Origin: Anopheles merus
Taxonomy: Eukaryota > Arthropoda > Insecta > Diptera > Culicidae
Direction of reading: 5' to 3'
Length of the DNA: 64,000 nt
Assembly: GCF_017562075.2 (NCBI RefSeq)
Contig: NC_054084.1
Location: 20,634,389 to 20,698,388 of the forward strand
The notes under the pieces were generated by a model. It did no database searches. It saw nothing but the letters and a program-made list of their open reading frames with translations, and was not told the origin of the DNA. A program made the position numbers and the translations under genes. Below, piece by piece: positions 62,961-64,000 of the stretch; position 1 is the first letter of the stretch; each line of letters begins with the position of its first letter.

Positions 62961-64000
62961 TAAAGGAGGTTATATAGAATATTGGTAAACTTACCCTCAA
63001 AGTTTGTTGGTTTGTTGTATTCAAAAAGATTTTTACGTTGTTTTTTTTTTATTTACACTGCCTTGCACCAATTGTTTCAAGATTCAATAATTAAAAAAGA
63101 CTTTCCTCTCGTAAACCAATTGTTAGAATGACTCGTTCCTCGTAGAAATCTTCACCCTTCATCGTTCTCCTATGTTTACTAGATCGCTGTCCAAAATATT
63201 TAAATGTAGAGGAATTTAATTTCCCATGCCTACTCTTCGCCCATTTTATATTGTTCACTCCTAAACCAGCAATACAGCCGGGCTGTCCCAGCTTTTCGAG
63301 CATTTTGCAATCAAAGATATGCGACCAAGAATTTTGCAACCAAAGGATTTTGTGGCCAAAGGATTTGCGACCAATAATTAAGCAAACGAATAGTTTGCGA
63401 CCAAGAAGTTTGCGACCAATATGTTTGTGATCAAGAAGGTTGCGATCAAGAAGTTGGCGACCAAATATGTTGTGTCCTAGGACCTTTTGATTTTGCTCTG
63501 CGTTTCCCAGAGCCTACTTGAGCTTGAGTAGCAGATGGAAACGTATATTCACAGTATACGTTGTACAGTCTAAAGCTTGTATTTTTTTAAGAATTCAATG
63601 TCCATTACACTGCTTCTAAACGAGCCAAAAAATCTTTCGCGAAAATTTTGGCGACCCTTTCTATTTGTCAAACCGTCCTTGTTTAGCCCGAATATAGGGC
63701 TTCGTTCGTAATGTCGCGAAACGCGAGCGTTGCCTTTCTGAGAAAAATTCCGATTCTGTTCTAAAACTGAGAAGTTGTTTTAGAACAAAGAGCTCGCAGA
63801 AAATTTGTCGCTGTACAAAAAATGGTCGCCTAGCAGCAGTGTTAGCACCGACAAACCGACGTGACACTGGCGTTACAAAAGTGTCCCACATGAACGTACT
63901 GTCATTTACCAGTGAGGCGAACACTTCTGTCAAAGTAAGCTCTGTTCACTGCTGCTTCAATGTAAACAACTTTTCTAAATACAAATTGCGAAGGAAGTGT
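62960..64000. other. AT-rich block with a 15-16-bp minisatellite
   Basis: AT-rich text; the minisatellite at 63310-63475 is listed separately. The minus frame 63933-63661 (90 codons) has no recognised family and is probably spurious or a relic. Confidence 0.4.
63310..63475. repeat. Degenerate minisatellite, period 15-16 bp
   Basis: About ten to eleven units follow the consensus TTTGCGACCAAGAAG, for example ATATGCGACCAAGAA, TTTTGCAACCAAAGGA, TTTGCGACCAATAAT, TTTGCGACCAAGAAG, TTTGCGACCAATATG and GTTGCGATCAAGAAG. The unit length switches between 16 and 15, so no single peptide repeat is maintained throughout. Confidence 0.9.

Noticed and set aside
62470..63024. 184-codon minus-strand frame as a coding exon
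   Set aside because: It spans both a CpG-rich and a GA-rich simple stretch, has no domain features, and its right part is low-complexity. An untranslated exon is more plausible.
63310..63475. CRISPR-like array
   Set aside because: Units are contiguous with no unique spacers and the DNA is animal.

Overview
The window is animal (insect) genomic DNA and most likely comes from an Anopheles mosquito. The reasons are short GT-AG introns of 70 to 220 bp in the only clear gene, a mosaic of GC-rich and AT-rich stretches, very abundant CA/GA/CAG/ATT microsatellites, and several copies of a tRNA-derived SINE of the kind I associate with Anopheles. The genus is inference from memory of such repeats.

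One protein-coding gene is well supported. It lies on the minus strand at 2102..6589, with nine coding exons and a 760-residue product. The product has a signal peptide, a pro-region with an R-x-x-R furin-type site, two CUB domains, one LDL-receptor class A module, one membrane helix and a 320-residue low-complexity cytoplasmic tail. This is the architecture of Neto (Neuropilin and tolloid-like), the auxiliary subunit of kainate-type glutamate receptors. All eight introns have consensus splice sites and keep frame. The 1.4-kb fourth intron is largely filled by an element with 18-bp terminal inverted repeats.

The next 57 kb (6590..64000) shows no convincing multi-exon gene. It alternates between GC-richer blocks (non-repetitive apart from microsatellites, possibly 5'-UTR exons or regulatory DNA) and AT-rich blocks spaced a few kb apart. 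Nearly all the mobile DNA is in the AT-rich blocks: SINE copies, a decayed non-LTR reverse-transcriptase fragment with a SINE beside it, a TA-flanked element with 26-bp perfect inverted ends, a 0.35-kb foldback MITE, a dispersed repeat present twice, and a 686-bp ATT microsatellite with a perfect 20-bp hairpin just upstream. The AT-rich blocks also hold short, protein-like open frames I could not assign (10105..10344, 13545..13829, 38148..38590).

No rRNA, canonical tRNA gene, CRISPR array or bacterial-type operon is present. The long interval may be upstream or intronic DNA of the neto transcription unit, or regulatory DNA of a gene beyond the right edge. The sequence alone does not decide this.
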